NCBI GenBank assembly: GCA_021790615.1 | Contig: JAJYGW010000103.1 | Coordinates: forward strand, 1-5,716 | Direction: 5' to 3' | From: Actinomycetes bacterium | Lineage (GTDB): Bacteria; Actinomycetota; Acidimicrobiia; Acidimicrobiales; JAKAOS01 | DNA: 5,716 bases | Shown here: positions 4,802 to 5,716 of the stretch, in pieces | Numbering within the stretch: position 1 is the stretch's first letter | How the letters are laid out: each line of letters begins with the position of its first letter | Position numbers and translations under genes: made by a program | The notes under the pieces: generated by a model | Databases searched by the model: none | What the model saw: the letters and a program-made list of their open reading frames with translations, nothing else | Told to the model about the DNA's origin: nothing

Positions 4802-5716
4802 CTAGCCGGCCTTGCGGCGGTTGCTCGCCGATTGCTTACGCGCAGCCTTCTTCGATTGCTCCCCGGCCGGTGCCGTCCCCTTCCCGCCACCGGGCACCTT
4901 CTGCACCTTCGGCGCCGTCTGCGAGTCGGCGCGCCGCGGCGCGCCCATGGGACCGCGCGACCCGGTTCCGCCGCGCGCGGCGCGAACGCTGGCCTCGAGG
5001 GCTTCGAGCAGGTCGACCACCGGCGCGCGTTCGGGCTGCAGGGGCTCGACGGCGACCGTCGCGCCGGCACGCTTTTCCTCGATGAGGTCTTCGAGGCGTT
5101 CGCGGTACGTGTCGTGGTACTGCGCCGGATCCCACGCGGTGGTCATCGAGTCGACGAGCATCGCGGCCATCTCGAGCTCCCGGGCGGATCCTTTGGCCTC
5201 GACCGGCAGCGAATCGATCTCGTCGAGGGGGTTCCGGACCTCGTCGGCGTAGAACAGGGTCTCGACCACGAGGACGTCGGCACGTGGCCGGACGGCGGCG
5301 AGGTGCTGCTTCTCGCGAAGGACGAAGGTGGCGATCGCCACCTTGTTCGCGCTGAGCATCGCCTCCCGCAGCAACCCGTAGGCGCGCTCAGCGCCTGAGC
5401 CGGCGCCGCTGGCGGGAGGCGCCAGGTAGTAGGTCCGGTCGAAGTAGACCGGGTCGATCTCGGCGAGGTCCACGAAGGCGGAGACGTCGATGGTCTTCGA
5501 GCGCCCCGGCGCGGCCGAGGCGACCTCGTCCTGGCTCAGGAGCACGTACTCGCCGCCGCCCAAGTCGTAACCCTTGGCGATGTCCTGGTAGGGCACTTCC
5601 TCGCCGGTCCGCTCGTTCACGCGCTTGCTGCGGACCCTGTCGGAGGTGCTCGCCTGGAACTGGTTGAAGCGGATCGACCTCTCCTCCGTGGCGGTGTAGA
5701 GCGCCACCGGCACGTT
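4802..5716 (-). CDS. ku: Bacterial Ku protein (NHEJ), 5' end beyond window
   Basis: The 304 residues visible start at ...NVPVALYTATEERSIRFNQF and include R-V-N-E-R-T-G-E-E-V-P-Y-x-D-I-x-K-G-Y (about residues 32-50), both conserved signatures of prokaryotic Ku. The beta-barrel core extends to about residue 225 (YHDTYRERLEDLIEEKRAG). It is followed by a low-complexity Gly/Pro linker and a basic tail ending KKAARKQSASNRRKAG. Ku forms a homodimeric ring on double-strand ends and recruits LigD in non-homologous end joining; basic tails in bacterial Ku aid DNA binding or threading. Relatives begin about 15-20 residues earlier (R-x-I-W-x-G-x-I-S-F-G-L-V), so the GTG at 5713 is an internal valine codon and the gene is cut by the window edge. 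It is convergent with the VOC gene across the tandem repeats. No ligD is visible. Confidence 0.95.
   Translation of the reverse strand, partial: NVPVALYTATEERSIRFNQFQASTSDRVRSKRVNERTGEEVPYQDIAKGYDLGGGEYVLLSQDEVASAAPGRSKTIDVSAFVDLAEIDPVYFDRTYYLAPPASGAGSGAERAYGLLREAMLSANKVAIATFVLREKQHLAAVRPRADVLVVETLFYADEVRNPLDEIDSLPVEAKGSARELEMAAMLVDSMTTAWDPAQYHDTYRERLEDLIEEKRAGATVAVEPLQPERAPVVDLLEALEASVRAARGGTGSRGPMGAPRRADSQTAPKVQKVPGGGKGTAPAGEQSKKAARKQSASNRRKAG

Noticed and set aside
5711..5713. GTG as the true start of ku
   Set aside because: The preceding codon AAC at 5714-5716 continues the conserved NVPV-LYTATEE motif and the family has further N-terminal residues, so the gene runs off the window.

Overview
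The window is GC-rich throughout, uses GTG starts (tnpB, int, the sigma factor) and carries a SigG/SigX5-type ECF sigma factor, a Cfp30B-like two-domain VOC protein and a bacterial Ku. Together these point to a high-GC actinobacterium (Actinomycetota). I cannot assign a genus from the sequence alone.

Layout: (1) 1-1342, a TnpB-only element of the IS200/IS605/IS1341 type. It has an intact RuvC nuclease gene, a hairpin-rich 3' end and a recognisable right-end hairpin; no tnpA is visible. (2) 1229-2709 on the minus strand, a xis-int module: a small HTH excisionase whose stop overlaps the start of a complete tyrosine integrase. The TnpB element lies at the 3' end of int, so the integrase frame now reads about 36 codons of transposon antisense sequence. 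(3) 2710-2870, a non-coding control/junction region. It holds three TGGTGGCG-type repeats about one helical turn apart and a long imperfect inverted repeat that runs into the start of the sigma factor gene. (4) 2850-4702 on the plus strand, an ECF sigma factor with a SnoaL-like C-terminal domain, slightly short at its N-terminus, followed by the VOC/glyoxalase-fold gene. (5) 4699-4796, a 29-bp unit repeated three times plus a partial copy, beginning at the stop of the VOC gene. (6) 4802-5716 on the minus strand, Ku, cut by the window edge at its 5' end.

How it fits together: the left half looks like the edge of an integrative element that was itself invaded by a TnpB element. The right half looks like resident chromosome: a sigma/VOC pair convergent with the NHEJ gene ku. 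The sigma factor starts a few residues inside its conserved region 2, exactly where the element-side repeats end, so the integrative element's boundary is probably near 2790-2860. This is inferred from one side only, because the other end is outside the window.

I see no convincing wholly new multi-gene system. The points most worth checking are the predicted TnpB guide RNA (its guide would come from the integrase gene), the altered integrase tail, the truncated sigma factor at a candidate attachment site, and the 29-bp tandem repeats.
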